NCBI RefSeq assembly: GCF_001280065.1
Contig: NZ_LGEA01000104.1
Span: 18,777-82,776, forward strand
DNA: 64,000 nucleotides
From: Streptomyces sp. NRRL B-1140
GTDB taxonomy: Bacteria; Actinomycetota; Actinomycetes; Streptomycetales; Streptomycetaceae
Direction of reading: 5' to 3'
The notes beneath the pieces are model-generated. The model was given only the letters and a program-made list of their open reading frames with translations, searched no databases and was not told the origin of the DNA. Shown here one piece after another: positions 44,479 through 54,707 of this stretch (positions are counted from its first letter, which is position 1; each line of letters starts with the position of its first letter). Made by a program: the position numbers and the translations under genes.

Positions 44479-45699
44479 GTGAGGAGCACGCCCGAGATCG
44501 AGGACCTGCTGCGCGGAAATGCGCCGCAGGTCCTCGGCGCGCTGGTCAGACGGTACGGGCACTTCGACGCCGCCGAGGACGCCGTACAGGAGGCGCTCCT
44601 CGCGGCGGCCGGGCAATGGCCTGATGCGGGCGTTCCCGGCAATCCGCGCGGCTGGCTGATCAAGGTCGCCTCGCGGCGGCTCACCGACGCCCTGCGCAGC
44701 GATCAGGCCCGGCGCCGGCGTGAGGAGAAGGCCGCCGCGCTCACGCCCCGGGACGCCTTCACGGCCCCGCCGCCCGGGGAGCGGGCCCCCCGTGAGGACG
44801 ACACGCTGTCGCTGCTGTTCCTCTGCTGCCATCCGGACCTGTCGCCGCCCGCGCAGATCGCGCTGACACTGCGTGCCGTGGGCGGTCTGACCACAGCGGA
44901 GATCGCGCGGGCGTTTCTGGTACCGGAAACGACGATGGCGCAGCGGGTCAGCCGGGCCAAACAGAAGGTGCGGGGCGTGCGCTTCGGCCGCCCGGACCAC
45001 TGGGAGCGGCGGCTGCCGTCCGTCCTGCAGACCCTCTACCTGATCTTCAACGAGGGCTACACCGCCACCTCGGGTGCCGCGCTGCAACGCCGTGACCTCG
45101 CGGGCGAGGCCGTGCGGTTGACCCGCACGGTTCACCGGCTGATGCCCGGCGACTGCGAGGTGGCCGGTCTGCTCGCACTGATGCTGCTCACCGACGCCCG
45201 GAGGGACGCACGCAGCGGTCCGCACGGCGAGCTCGTCCCCCTCGACGAGCAGGACCGCGGGCGCTGGGACCGGGCGGCGATCGAGGAGGGCGTCGCGCTG
45301 ATCACCCGGGCCCTGTCCCGGGGCCGCCCGGGACCGTTCCAGCTGCGGGCCGCGATCGCCGCCGTGCACGACGAGGCGGCTTCGTCCGAGGCGACCGACT
45401 GGACCGAGATCCTCGGGCTGTACGACATCCTGGTCGGCCTGGTCCCCGGCCCGGTCGAGCGTCTCAACCGTGCGGTCGCCGTCGCCATGGTCCACGGCCC
45501 GCACGCGGGCCTCACCGAAGTCGAGGCCTTGGCGGACGCGTTGGGGGGTCACCGCCTGGACGCCGTACGAGGCCACCTGCTGGAGCGCGCGGGTGAGCCC
45601 GAAGCCGCCCGGGCCGCCTACGAGTCGGCGGCGGCGCAGACCCTCAGCCTGCCCGAGCAGCGCTATCTCCTGGCCCGGGCGGCCCGGTTGGGCGACTAG
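44479..45699 (+). CDS. ECF42-like RNA polymerase sigma factor with C-terminal extension
   Basis: A 406-residue factor. Sigma region 2 is at about 5-75 (LLRGNAPQVLGALVRRYGHFDAAEDAVQEALLAAAGQW) and region 4 at about 130-185 (ALTLRAVGGLTTAEIARAFLVPETTMAQRVSRAKQKV). About 220 more residues form a helical, TPR-like domain (FNEGYTATSG..., ending AAAQTLSLPEQRYLLARAARLGD) that replaces a separate anti-sigma factor in this group. The neighbouring DGPF protein is the diagnostic partner. GTG 44479 is the first start after the DGPF stop. It lacks any classical anti-sigma gene. Confidence 0.9.
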   Translation: MRSTPEIEDLLRGNAPQVLGALVRRYGHFDAAEDAVQEALLAAAGQWPDAGVPGNPRGWLIKVASRRLTDALRSDQARRRREEKAAALTPRDAFTAPPPGERAPREDDTLSLLFLCCHPDLSPPAQIALTLRAVGGLTTAEIARAFLVPETTMAQRVSRAKQKVRGVRFGRPDHWERRLPSVLQTLYLIFNEGYTATSGAALQRRDLAGEAVRLTRTVHRLMPGDCEVAGLLALMLLTDARRDARSGPHGELVPLDEQDRGRWDRAAIEEGVALITRALSRGRPGPFQLRAAIAAVHDEAASSEATDWTEILGLYDILVGLVPGPVERLNRAVAVAMVHGPHAGLTEVEALADALGGHRLDAVRGHLLERAGEPEAARAAYESAAAQTLSLPEQRYLLARAARLGD

Positions 45700-45709
45700 C
45701 GTGTGAGGC

Positions 45710-45940
45710 ATGGGTGCACAGGGGGAGCGGCGACGCAGGGTGTGGCGCGGGCTGGTGATCGGGTGGGCGCTGCTCGTGGCGGTCGCGGGCTGTCTGACGC
45801 TGTGGATGCAGGACTCGGCGGAGCCGAGGGGGCCGTACGTCTGGCAGGAGGCCGATCCCGGCGAGGCTCCGGACCTGCCGCCCTGCCCGCAGACCGGAGA
45901 AGGCGAACGCGTCGCCTGTGCCTACCTCGGCACTCCCTGA
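45710..45940 (+). CDS. Small membrane-anchored or lipoprotein-like protein
   Basis: A 76-residue protein with one hydrophobic segment (about 13-32) after a basic start, containing VAGC (Cys 28), a possible lipobox but followed by more hydrophobic residues. The outer part has two Cys (CPQTGEGERVAC) that might form a disulfide. It begins ten bases after the sigma-factor stop and overlaps the 3' end of the convergent VOC gene by 19 bases. No family is recognised. Confidence 0.6.
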   Translation: MGAQGERRRRVWRGLVIGWALLVAVAGCLTLWMQDSAEPRGPYVWQEADPGEAPDLPPCPQTGEGERVACAYLGTP

Positions 45941-46671
45941 CCGCGCGACCGGCCCGTCACCGGATCCCGTGTCGTCAGGCAGTACGTGCCGCCCGACGGG
46001 TCGCGCATCACCGTCCAGCCGGAGAAACCGGCCACGAAGACGGCCCCGAGTCGCTCGTGGTGGGCCCGGGTCGCCGTGACGTCCGCACAGGCGAGGTCGA
46101 GGTGGGCCGAGGCCGGCCGCTCCTCGCCGAGGCGTTGCAGGAGCAGCCGGACCGGCAGACCGGGCGGCGGCTCGACCACGTGGAACTCCGGCAAGGAGCC
46201 CGGCAGCGACTCCCAGCCGTCGAGCAGCGCACTCCAGAAGGCGACCTCGCCCTGGTAGGCCGAGGACGGGACGTCCACGCACACCTGGTCGAGACGGCTG
46301 CCCCGCACCACACCCGGCCGCGACGACTGACCGCGCCAGGGATCCGCGCAGAACAACTGGCCGCCGGGCGAACGCAGCACGACCAGCGACCCGAGGTCGG
46401 CCACCACAACCGCGCCGAGCCGTACCGCCGCGGCGGCGAACTCCGCCACGTCGTCCACGCAGAAGTCGAGGTGTGCACCGCCGGAACCCGGGCCGATCGC
46501 CTGCACTTTCACGCACGCATCGGCGTCCTCGGGGAGCAGGGTGACGAACTCGCCCTGCTCCCCGCGCAGTTCGGACAGCCGGGTGCCCGTGACCGCCGTC
46601 CAGAAGTCGCAGGCGACGCCGAAGTCCGCACGCGGGCGGTCGATGAAGGCGTAGGTCCATCTGATCCTCAT
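45922..46671 (-). CDS. VOC-superfamily (glyoxalase/bleomycin-resistance-like) protein
   Basis: A 249-residue protein with two VOC modules (about 1-115 and 125-245). Each shows the pattern of an early FIDRPRADFGVACDFWTAVTG-like helix and a late HLDFCVDD or HLDLACADV strand with a potential metal-ligand His. Such proteins range from dioxygenases to antibiotic-binding proteins; the substrate is unknown. ATG 46671 (MRIRWTYAF) is chosen because a longer frame into the phosphate-transporter gene is a shadow. Divergent from that transporter, with about 100 bases between starts. Confidence 0.83.
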   Translation of the reverse strand: MRIRWTYAFIDRPRADFGVACDFWTAVTGTRLSELRGEQGEFVTLLPEDADACVKVQAIGPGSGGAHLDFCVDDVAEFAAAAVRLGAVVVADLGSLVVLRSPGGQLFCADPWRGQSSRPGVVRGSRLDQVCVDVPSSAYQGEVAFWSALLDGWESLPGSLPEFHVVEPPPGLPVRLLLQRLGEERPASAHLDLACADVTATRAHHERLGAVFVAGFSGWTVMRDPSGGTYCLTTRDPVTGRSRGQGVPR

Positions 46672-46774
46672 GGGCGCGATCGTAGAGGGGCGCACCACCG
46701 CCACCCGCGTGAACCTCGACCGGCCTCCGCCGCACCGATCCCGATCCGCCCGTCCGCGCTGTTTGCATGCAGCA

Positions 46775-47929
<1,155 letters not shown>

Positions 47930-48058
47930 GCGACGGGGACCGGACTCGCCCGCGATCCGGACCGCCTCGGACAGTGCCCTGCAGCGCAGACCGGCAGACG
48001 GGCACTCCCCGACGACCAGGGCACCGAGCGGGAAGGACCGGTGAGCGGGAAGAGCGCA

Positions 48059-48144
48059 GGCCCCGTACCCGGCAAGGGGTACGGGGCCCACTGTCCTCTG
48101 TCACCCCACTCGCGCCATCGCGGGCCGGGCGACCTGGAGGACGA
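48059..48144 (-). ncRNA. sodN 3' UTR, candidate s-SodF small RNA with terminator
   Basis: The 86 bases after the sodN stop end in a perfect 12-bp hairpin, GGCCCCGTACCC/GGGTACGGGGCC (48059-48070, 48077-48088, loop of six). In S. coelicolor the sodN 3' UTR is processed to a stable RNA of about 90 nt that silences the iron superoxide dismutase mRNA. Length, position and terminator fit; the pairing region cannot be tested here because sodF is not in the window. Confidence 0.6.
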
Positions 48145-48540
48145 TCAAGCCTTCTTGGTCTCCCAGAAGATCTTGTCGATCTGGGCGATGTAGTCCAGCG
48201 CCTTCTGGCCGGTGGCCGGGTCGGTCGAACCCTTCGCGGCCGAGAGGGCCTTCAGGGTGTCGTTGACCAGCTGGTGCAGCTCCGGGTACTTCTCGAAGTG
48301 CGGCGGCTTGAAGTAGTCGCTCCAGAGCACCGAGACGTGGTGCTTCGCGAGCTCGGCGCGCTGCTCCTTGATGACGGTGGCGCGCGCCTGGAAGTGCGGG
48401 TCGTCGTTGGCGGCCATCTTCTCCTGCACGGCCTTCACCGACTCCGCCTCGATGCGGGCCTGGGCGGGGTCGTACACACCGCAGGGAAGGTCGCAGTGGG
48501 CACTGACCTTGACCTTGGGGGCAAACAGGCGGGAAAGCAT
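48145..48540 (-). CDS. sodN: Nickel superoxide dismutase
   Basis: Destroys superoxide using a nickel hook. The 131-residue precursor starts with a 14-residue propeptide (MLSRLFAPKVKVSA) that is cut so that His15 becomes the N-terminus of HCDLPCGVYDP, the Ni-binding hook with Cys16 and Cys20 (mature positions 2 and 6). The rest is a four-helix bundle. ATG 48540 follows GGAAGGA. The processing protease gene sodX is divergent. Known to be induced by nickel and to repress the iron enzyme. Confidence 0.97.
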   Translation of the reverse strand: MLSRLFAPKVKVSAHCDLPCGVYDPAQARIEAESVKAVQEKMAANDDPHFQARATVIKEQRAELAKHHVSVLWSDYFKPPHFEKYPELHQLVNDTLKALSAAKGSTDPATGQKALDYIAQIDKIFWETKKA

Positions 48541-48684
48541 GGAGCATTCCTTCCTCGTGATCGTCTTCTCACAGGGGACATTACTCCGTGAGGGACGGCT
48601 TTTCGCGGGTGCCCCCATGGGCTTAGGACAAAAGTCCCGGGTGAGACTGAGACTGGTGGAGAAGAACCGGGGAGGTGCCGGGTG

Positions 48685-49125
48685 ATGCCGGAGCTGTCGC
48701 AGGAGTTCGAGCGGGGGAGGCCGGCGCCCTTCGGGGTGGCCGAGGTCACCGGGCCGTCCATGGTGCCCACGCTGTACCACGGGGACCGGCTCCTGGTGCA
48801 CTACGGAGCCCGGATCAGGCCCGGCGATGTCGTCGTGCTGCGGCACCCGTTCCAGCAGGACCTGCTGGTCGTCAAGCGGATCACCCAACGCCGTGACGGC
48901 GGCTGGTGGGTGCTCGGCGACAACGCGTACGCCGGCGGCGACAGCACCGACTACGGCGTCGTGCCCGACGATCTGGTGCTGGGGCGGGTCCGGTTCCGCT
49001 ACCGGCCGCGCAGGTCCGGCCGGCGGTCGCCCTGGGCGCTGGCGGGCTGGGCGCTGTCGGCGGCCAGGCCCGTGCTCTCGGGCAGGTCGGGCCGGGTGGC
49101 CTCCAGACGTTTGCGGGCACGGTAG
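48685..49125 (+). CDS. sodX: SodN-maturation protease SodX (S26 signal-peptidase-like)
   Basis: A 146-residue S26-family protein lacking a membrane anchor. Catalytic elements: GPSMVPTLYHGDRLLV (Ser nucleophile about residue 25), VVLRHPFQQDLLVVKRI with the general-base Lys (about 59) and LGDNAYAGGDSTDYGVV (about 75). It cleaves the SodN propeptide. ATG 48685 (MPELSQEF) lies after GGGGAGGTG; a GTG three bases earlier is an alternative. Divergent from sodN. Its last 127 bases are antisense to the convergent ABATE gene, an unusually long overlap. Confidence 0.92.
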   Translation: MPELSQEFERGRPAPFGVAEVTGPSMVPTLYHGDRLLVHYGARIRPGDVVVLRHPFQQDLLVVKRITQRRDGGWWVLGDNAYAGGDSTDYGVVPDDLVLGRVRFRYRPRRSGRRSPWALAGWALSAARPVLSGRSGRVASRRLRAR

Positions 49126-49658
49126 GCCGCGACGTTGGCGCGGGTCGCGCAGCGGTCGGAGCAGTAGCGCCGGGAGCGGTTGGTGGAGGTGTCGAGGTAG
49201 GCGTTGCGGCAGGGCGCGGCCTCGCACAGACCGAGGCGGTCCACGCCGTACTCGGTCAGATGGAAGGCCAGACCCATCGCGGCGATCGCCGCGTAGCCCG
49301 CCGTCGCGTTCGACGGGTGGTCCGCCAGGTGCATGTGCCACAGGGGGCGGCCGTCGTCGTCGCGGACGTCGTGCCCGGAGATCTGCGGGCTCACCGGGAA
49401 CTCCAGCAGCAGTGAGTTCAGCAGGTCGACGGCGAGCCTCTCCTCGCCGGTGTCGGCGGCCTCGAAGACGGCACGCAGCCGGGCCCGCACCGAGCGGAAG
49501 CGGGTCACGTCCGCGTCGGTGGCGCGGCGGGCCGCCGACTGACTGGGCCCGAACAGATCGCGGACGGCCTCCACTGACGTCAGGGCGTCCTTGCCCCGGG
49601 CCGGTTCCTCGGTGTTGACGAGGCGCACGGCATAGTCCGAGTAATAGGCCAGTTCCAC
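48999..49658 (-). CDS. CGNR zinc-finger (ABATE-domain) protein
   Basis: A 219-residue putative RNA- or DNA-binding regulator. An ABATE-type helical N-domain (about 1-140, YYSDYAVRLVNTEEPARGKDALTSVEAVRDLFG) precedes a treble-clef CGNR finger: LGLCEAAPCRNAYLDTSTNRSRRYCSDRCATRANVAAYRARKR (about 155-190), with the four Cys. The GTG start 49658 follows AAGGAC. It converges on sodX with 127 bases of overlap, so its last 42 codons are antisense to sodX; the C-terminal tail looks disordered. Confidence 0.83.
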   Translation of the reverse strand: MELAYYSDYAVRLVNTEEPARGKDALTSVEAVRDLFGPSQSAARRATDADVTRFRSVRARLRAVFEAADTGEERLAVDLLNSLLLEFPVSPQISGHDVRDDDGRPLWHMHLADHPSNATAGYAAIAAMGLAFHLTEYGVDRLGLCEAAPCRNAYLDTSTNRSRRYCSDRCATRANVAAYRARKRLEATRPDLPESTGLAADSAQPASAQGDRRPDLRGR

Positions 49659-50146
49659 TTGTAGTCCTTACGGAGGGGCTTGAGAGGCGGTTGTCGAGAG
49701 CGTGCACTCGTAAGAGCTGATGGCGCTTCCAGGGTATTACGAGGGAGGGGCTCGACGAAGGACGCCGACGCCACCACGGCTGCTGCCGACCGGCAGACCC
49801 CGGGGCTCCATCGAGCATGCCCCGGAACCGCTCCCCGCGGTCGGGCAGTACCACTCCTGCTGCCGGTCCAGGCTCTCCCGCCCTTTTCATGAACGCGGAC
49901 CACATGATCGACGAGACGACGTCCCGGAGCAACGCGGCGGAGCGCGCGCAGCGGCCCGCCCGTATGGATCAGGCCACATGGAGCGGGCCGTCGGCCAGTG
50001 GTACGCGCGCGTGCCGCACGCGAAGGGCTTCGGCGAGGCCGGGCCGGCGTGGTACTCACCCTCGGACGCCCTCCCGTCGGCCTCAAGCAGCACAGACGAA
50101 GGGGGCGGTACGGACACTCCGTACCGCCCCCTCGCCGTGCGTACCG
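49659..50146. other. 488-base region upstream of the ABATE gene, no gene assigned
   Basis: Reading frames here (for example from ATG 49979, in the plus direction) lack a clear ribosome site and protein-like composition. The right edge holds the transporter terminator at 50101-50131. The ABATE promoter should be within about 49670-49760. Confidence 0.55.
50101..50131 (-). terminator. Perfect 13-bp terminator hairpin of the amino-acid transporter operon
   Basis: GGGGGCGGTACGG (50101-50113) / CCGTACCGCCCCC (50119-50131), loop of five, 16 bases after the stop of the transporter ATPase gene. Confidence 0.85.
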
Positions 50147-50908
50147 TCAGAGCACCTTGGACAGGAACGACTTCGTCCGCTCGTGCTGCGGGTTGGTCAG
50201 CACCTCGCGCGGGTGACCGGATTCGACCACCACACCGCCGTCCATGAAGACCAGGCTGTCGCCCACCTCGCGGGCGAAGCCCATCTCGTGGGTGACGACG
50301 ATCATCGTCATGCCGGACTCGGCCAGGTCACGCATGACGTCCAGGACGTCACCGACCAGCTCCGGGTCGAGCGCCGAGGTCGGCTCGTCGAACAGCATCA
50401 GCTTCGGGTCCATGGCCAGGGCCCGGGCGATGGCGACGCGCTGCTGCTGACCGCCGGAGAGCTGGGAGGGGTAGTTGCCCGCCTTGTCGGCCAGGCCCAC
50501 CCGGTCCAGGAGCTCCAGGGCACGCATGCGTGCCTGGCTCTTGCTCACGCCCTTGACCTGGACCGGGGCCTCCATGACGTTCTCCACGGCCGTCATGTGC
50601 GGGAACAGGTTGAAGCGCTGGAAGACCATGCCGATGTCCCGGCGCTTGACCGCGACCTCGCTGTCCTTCAGCTCGTAGAGCTTGTCGCCCTTCTGCCGGT
50701 AGCCGACCAGCTCGCCGTCGACGTACAGACGGCCTGCGTTGATCTTCTCCAGGTGGTTGATGCACCTGAGGAAGGTCGACTTGCCGGAGCCGGAGGGGCC
50801 GATGAGGCAGAACACCTCGCCGGACTTCACCTCCAGGTCGATTCCCTTGAGGACTTCTACGGGGCCGAAGGACTTGTGGACGCCCTCGGCCTTGACCATG
50901 GCGGTCAT
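50147..50908 (-). CDS. Polar amino-acid ABC transporter, ATP-binding protein
   Basis: A 253-residue ATPase: Walker [10 protein letters not shown] (about 37-45), Q-loop region [17 protein letters not shown], signature [15 protein letters not shown] (about 150), Walker [14 protein letters not shown] and the switch His in VVTHEMGFA. The FNLFPHMT motif is typical of the GlnQ/GluA family for glutamine/glutamate-type amino acids. ATG 50908 overlaps the permease stop (ATGA). Third gene of the minus-strand operon. Confidence 0.93.
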   Translation of the reverse strand: MTAMVKAEGVHKSFGPVEVLKGIDLEVKSGEVFCLIGPSGSGKSTFLRCINHLEKINAGRLYVDGELVGYRQKGDKLYELKDSEVAVKRRDIGMVFQRFNLFPHMTAVENVMEAPVQVKGVSKSQARMRALELLDRVGLADKAGNYPSQLSGGQQQRVAIARALAMDPKLMLFDEPTSALDPELVGDVLDVMRDLAESGMTMIVVTHEMGFAREVGDSLVFMDGGVVVESGHPREVLTNPQHERTKSFLSKVL

Positions 50909-51846
50909 GCGGTGCCTCCCGTCGACGCCGAGCGGTTGGACAGGGACAGCACGTTCGCCTTGATCTTCTGGAACGGGGTGGCCGGCAGCGACCGGCTCGA
51001 ACCACGCGCGTAGTACCGCTCCAGGTAGTACTGGCCGACGCTGAAGACCGAGGTCAGCAGCAGGTACCAGGCCGCAGCGAGGAACAGCATCTCGGCGGGG
51101 GCGCCGGAGGTCTGCCCGATGTCCTGGGCCGCGCGCAGCAGCTCCGGATACTGGACGACCGAGACCAGCGAGGTCGTCTTCAGCATGTTGATGACCTCGT
51201 TGCCCGTCGGCGGCACGATCACGCGCATCGCCTGCGGGATGACGATCCGGCGCAGCGTCTTGGTGTGGCTCATGCCCAGGGCGTGCGACGCCTCGGTCTG
51301 GCCCTCGTCGACCGAGAGCAGACCGGCACGGCAGATCTCCGCCATGTAGGCGGCCTCGTTCAGGCCGAGGCCCAGCAACGCCGTCAGGAACGGGGTCATG
51401 AAGTCCGACCACTCGTCCTTGTAGAACGGCCCGAGGTTGATGTACTCGAAGACCAGGCCCAGGTTGAACCAGACGATCAGCTGCACCAGGACCGGGGTGC
51501 CGCGGAAGAACCAGATGTAGAACCACGCGATCGACGAGGTCACCGGGTTCTTCGACAGGCGCATCACGGCGAGCAGGACGCCGCCGATGACGCCGATCGC
51601 CATGGACAGGACGGTCAGCAGGAGGGTCTTGCCGACGCCGTCCAGGATGCGGTCGTCGAAGAAGTAGTCCGGGATCGCGCCCCAGTTGATCTTGCCCTGG
51701 GAGAACGCGTACACGATGCCGCCCAGCAGGGCGAGCGCGACGACGGCGGAGACGTACCGCCCGTAGTGCCGGACCGGGATGGCCTTGATGGCCTCCGGTC
51801 CGGCCGGGGGCGTGTCGGCCGGCGTCTTGTCGATGTCAACAGTCAC
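50905..51846 (-). CDS. Polar amino-acid ABC transporter, permease
   Basis: A 313-residue HisM/GlnP-type permease. There is a proline-rich cytoplasmic N-terminus (about 1-25), then five or six membrane segments. The EAA-like loop [28 protein letters not shown] (about 186-213) contacts the ATPase. Only one permease gene is present, so a homodimeric channel is expected, unlike the four-gene gluABCD arrangement. ATG 51846; the binding protein gene ends 32 bases upstream. Confidence 0.92.
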   Translation of the reverse strand: MTVDIDKTPADTPPAGPEAIKAIPVRHYGRYVSAVVALALLGGIVYAFSQGKINWGAIPDYFFDDRILDGVGKTLLLTVLSMAIGVIGGVLLAVMRLSKNPVTSSIAWFYIWFFRGTPVLVQLIVWFNLGLVFEYINLGPFYKDEWSDFMTPFLTALLGLGLNEAAYMAEICRAGLLSVDEGQTEASHALGMSHTKTLRRIVIPQAMRVIVPPTGNEVINMLKTTSLVSVVQYPELLRAAQDIGQTSGAPAEMLFLAAAWYLLLTSVFSVGQYYLERYYARGSSRSLPATPFQKIKANVLSLSNRSASTGGTA

Positions 51847-51878
51847 GGGTGTTGCCTTTCAGTGCCGCTAGGGCGCGG

Positions 51879-52829
51879 TCACTTGCCGCCGTTGATGGTG
51901 GCTTCCTGCACGGCGCCGTCCGTGACGCCCCACTTCTTCATGATCTTCTCGTACTCGCCGCTCTTGATGACGGCGTCCAGCGCGGCCTTGAGCGCGTCCC
52001 GCAGCTGCGTCTGGTTCTTGGCGACCGCGATGCCGTACGGGGCGGCCTCGACCTGCTCGCCGACGATCTGGAAGTCCTTGCCGCCACCGGAGGTCTTCAC
52101 CGCGTACGCGGCGACCGGGAAGTCGGACGAGCCGGCGGCCGCGCCACCCGCGCGCAGACGGGTCTGGGCCTGCTGGTCGTTGTCGAAGGGCTCGATGGCG
52201 ATCTTCTTGCCCGCCGGGCACTTCTTCGACTCGGCCTTGGCGAGGTCCTCGGAGACCGTGCCGCGCTGCAGCACGATCTTCTTGCCGCACAGGTCGGACC
52301 AGGTCTTGATGCCCTGGTCGTCACCCTTCTTGGTGTAGATCGAGACGCCGGCCGTGAAGTAGTCCACGAAGTCGACGCCCTCACCGACCTTCTTGCCGGT
52401 GTCGGAGTCGATGCCCTCCTGGCGGTCCTTGGTGTCGGTCATCGCGGACATGGCGATGTCGTACCGCTTGGAGCGCAGACCCGTGATCAGCGTGTCGAAG
52501 GTGCCGTTCTCGAACTGGAAGTCGACCCCGAGCTGCTTGCCCATGGCAGCGGCGAGGTCCGGGTCGATGCCGACCACCTTGCCCGAGTCGTCCTTGAACT
52601 CGACCGGGGCGTAGGCGATGTCGGAGCCGACCTTGATGACGCCCTTGTCGCGGATGGCCTGCGGCAGCTTGTCCGCGAGCGGGGCGGAGGCCGCGGTGTC
52701 GCTGGAGCCGGTGTCCTTGGTCTGGTCACCGCATCCGGTGAGCATCAGCGCGCCTGCGACCGCGATCGCACCGACCGCTGCTAGCCGGGAGTGCGCGGCG
52801 GTCGTACGACGGGTGGAGCTTGCGGTCAT
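51879..52829 (-). CDS. Amino-acid-binding lipoprotein of the ABC transporter
   Basis: A 316-residue family 3 periplasmic-type binding protein. It has a lipoprotein signal (TRRTTAAHSRLAAVGAIAVAGALMLTGC, Cys33) followed by GVIKVGSDIAYAPVEFKDDSGKVVGIDPDLAAAMGKQLG, the family's opening block. Start ATG 52829 has GGAGGAA ahead of it. First gene of the operon, so the promoter lies in the 52830-53030 region. The exact amino acid bound is not predictable. Confidence 0.92.
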   Translation of the reverse strand: MTASSTRRTTAAHSRLAAVGAIAVAGALMLTGCGDQTKDTGSSDTAASAPLADKLPQAIRDKGVIKVGSDIAYAPVEFKDDSGKVVGIDPDLAAAMGKQLGVDFQFENGTFDTLITGLRSKRYDIAMSAMTDTKDRQEGIDSDTGKKVGEGVDFVDYFTAGVSIYTKKGDDQGIKTWSDLCGKKIVLQRGTVSEDLAKAESKKCPAGKKIAIEPFDNDQQAQTRLRAGGAAAGSSDFPVAAYAVKTSGGGKDFQIVGEQVEAAPYGIAVAKNQTQLRDALKAALDAVIKSGEYEKIMKKWGVTDGAVQEATINGGK

Positions 52830-53455
52830 GGTGGGTTCCTCCGGCGGATGGGTGGAGTTGCCGATGGGGGCGGGCCGCCGCCGATGGGTTCGGCACGGCC
52901 GTGGCACGCCGAAGGTTTCGGCAGTGCCGTGGGTCGACGAGAGCACACCTCTTCGAGTGTCGCGACCTCGTGTGATTACGGCATCTTGCCATTCGGACTG
53001 CGCGATTCTGGGGGCCAGCCATGTCAAAATCGGATAACGGGCGACCCCCGAACCGCACCACTCCGGTACATCACGGCCGGACCTTCTATGGGAATCAACC
53101 GTTCCGGCCGGAAGATCTTCGGTAAATCCCGAGATTTCGACACGGGGACCGCGAGCTTCGCTGATGGTTGAGTGGGTGTAGCTGGTTTGTCCAGGTCTTG
53201 TCCCGATTTTGGACGAAGAGTCAGAGCCCTGTCATGTGACCTTCGCGTTATGGACTCGTCGTCGATGCCGTCCGTCCGGTAAGAAGGGTCTTTACACCCC
53301 TCATCCGGGGCTCAGGGCGCGTGTGCGGCGCGCCCGTCGCGTACGCGCCCGTACGTATACACGTACAAGCACGACATGGGTCTACGCGGTGCCCGCCCAC
53401 CCCTCACCAGGAGTGGCCACCCTCAAAACAATGAAGATTTAAGGGGTAAAACGAA
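52830..53455. other. 626-base divergent regulatory gap
   Basis: No gene seen between the transporter operon and malic enzyme. Palindromic or repeated sequences of possible regulatory value: TTTGTCCA/TGGACGAA (53186-53193, 53210-53217), and GTACGTATACACGTAC (53351-53366), which has perfect six-base arms. A promoter for malic enzyme should lie close to 53400. Confidence 0.55.
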
Positions 53456-54688
53456 GTGGCAGCGGAGATCGTCAATCCTCGCAGCGAGAGCAAGACCGGC
53501 GATACGGATCACGAGGGCAGTGCGGAGCCCCTCGACTCCTTCGACCCGGCGTTCGCGCTGCACCGTGGCGGCAAGATGGCCGTGCAGGCCACCGTGCCGG
53601 TCCGCGACAAGGACGACCTGTCCCTGGCGTACACGCCCGGCGTCGCGAAGGTGTGCAGCGCGATCGCGGAGCAGCCGGAGCTCGTGCACGACTACACGTG
53701 GAAGTCGTCGGTCGTCGCCGTCGTGACGGACGGTACGGCCGTGCTGGGGCTCGGTGACATCGGGCCCGAGGCCTCCCTCCCGGTGATGGAGGGCAAGGCG
53801 ATTCTGTTCAAGCAGTTCGGCGGTGTGGACGCGGTTCCGATCGCCCTGGCCTGCACGGACGTCGACGAGATCGTCGAGACCGTGGTGCGCCTCGCGCCGT
53901 CGTTCGGCGGCGTCAACCTGGAGGACATCTCGGCACCCCGGTGCTTCGAGGTCGAGCGCGAGCTCCAGGAGCGGCTGGACATCCCGGTCTTCCACGACGA
54001 CCAGCACGGTACGGCGGTCGTGACGCTGGCCGCCCTGCGGAACGCCGCGCGGCTGAGCGGGCGGGCCCTCGGGGAGCTGCGGGCCGTCATCTCCGGCGCC
54101 GGCGCGGCCGGTGTCGCCATCGCGAAGATGCTGGTCGAGGCCGGCATCGGGGACGTCGCGGTGGCCGACCGCAAGGGTGTCGTGTCGGCGGACCGGGACG
54201 ACCTCACTGCGGTCAAGCAGGAGCTCGCCGGGTTCACGAACAAGGCCGGGATCACCGGGTCGCTGGAGGCCGCGCTGGACGGGGCCGATGTGTTCATCGG
54301 CGTCTCCGGCGGCACGGTTGCGGAGTCCGCGGTGGCGACGATGGCCAAGGGTGCGTTCGTCTTCGCCATGGCGAACCCGAACCCCGAGGTGCACCCCGAG
54401 GTCGCGCACAAGTACGCGGCGGTCGTCGCGACCGGGCGGTCGGACTTCCCGAACCAGATCAACAACGTGCTGGCGTTCCCCGGGATCTTCGCGGGGGCGC
54501 TGCAGGTGCGGGCCTCCCGGATCACCGAGGGGATGAAGCTGGCCGCCGCGGAGGCGCTGGCCGCTGTGGTGGGGGACGATCTCGCAGCCGATTACGTCAT
54601 CCCGTCGCCGTTCGACGAGCGGGTCGCTCCGGCGGTCACGGCCGCGGTGGCGGCGGCTGCTCGGGCCGAGGGTGTGGCCCGGCGCTGA
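53456..54688 (+). CDS. NAD(P)-dependent malic enzyme
   Basis: Oxidative decarboxylation of malate to pyruvate, linking the TCA cycle to acetyl-CoA supply. The 410-residue short bacterial form has YTPGVAKVCSAIAEQPE (about 60-76), VLGLGDIGPEASLPVMEGKAILFKQFGGVDAVPIAL (about 97-132), FHDDQHGTAVVTLAALRNA (about 180-198) with metal-binding Asp, and a Rossmann segment ISGAGAAGVAIAKML. GTG 53456 follows AAGGGG. It stands alone and ends in a textbook terminator. Cofactor preference cannot be decided by eye. Confidence 0.93.
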   Translation: MAAEIVNPRSESKTGDTDHEGSAEPLDSFDPAFALHRGGKMAVQATVPVRDKDDLSLAYTPGVAKVCSAIAEQPELVHDYTWKSSVVAVVTDGTAVLGLGDIGPEASLPVMEGKAILFKQFGGVDAVPIALACTDVDEIVETVVRLAPSFGGVNLEDISAPRCFEVERELQERLDIPVFHDDQHGTAVVTLAALRNAARLSGRALGELRAVISGAGAAGVAIAKMLVEAGIGDVAVADRKGVVSADRDDLTAVKQELAGFTNKAGITGSLEAALDGADVFIGVSGGTVAESAVATMAKGAFVFAMANPNPEVHPEVAHKYAAVVATGRSDFPNQINNVLAFPGIFAGALQVRASRITEGMKLAAAEALAAVVGDDLAADYVIPSPFDERVAPAVTAAVAAAARAEGVARR

Positions 54689-54707
54689 CGCCGGTGATGG
54701 CTTGAGG

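Noticed and set aside
48541..48684. Nur box between sodN and sodX
   Set aside because: No TTGC/GCAA arms of suitable spacing seen; control is more likely indirect.
48145..49932. Longer sodN start giving a 595-residue protein
   Set aside because: The hook motif must follow a 14-residue propeptide, which ATG 48540 gives exactly; upstream frame is non-coding.
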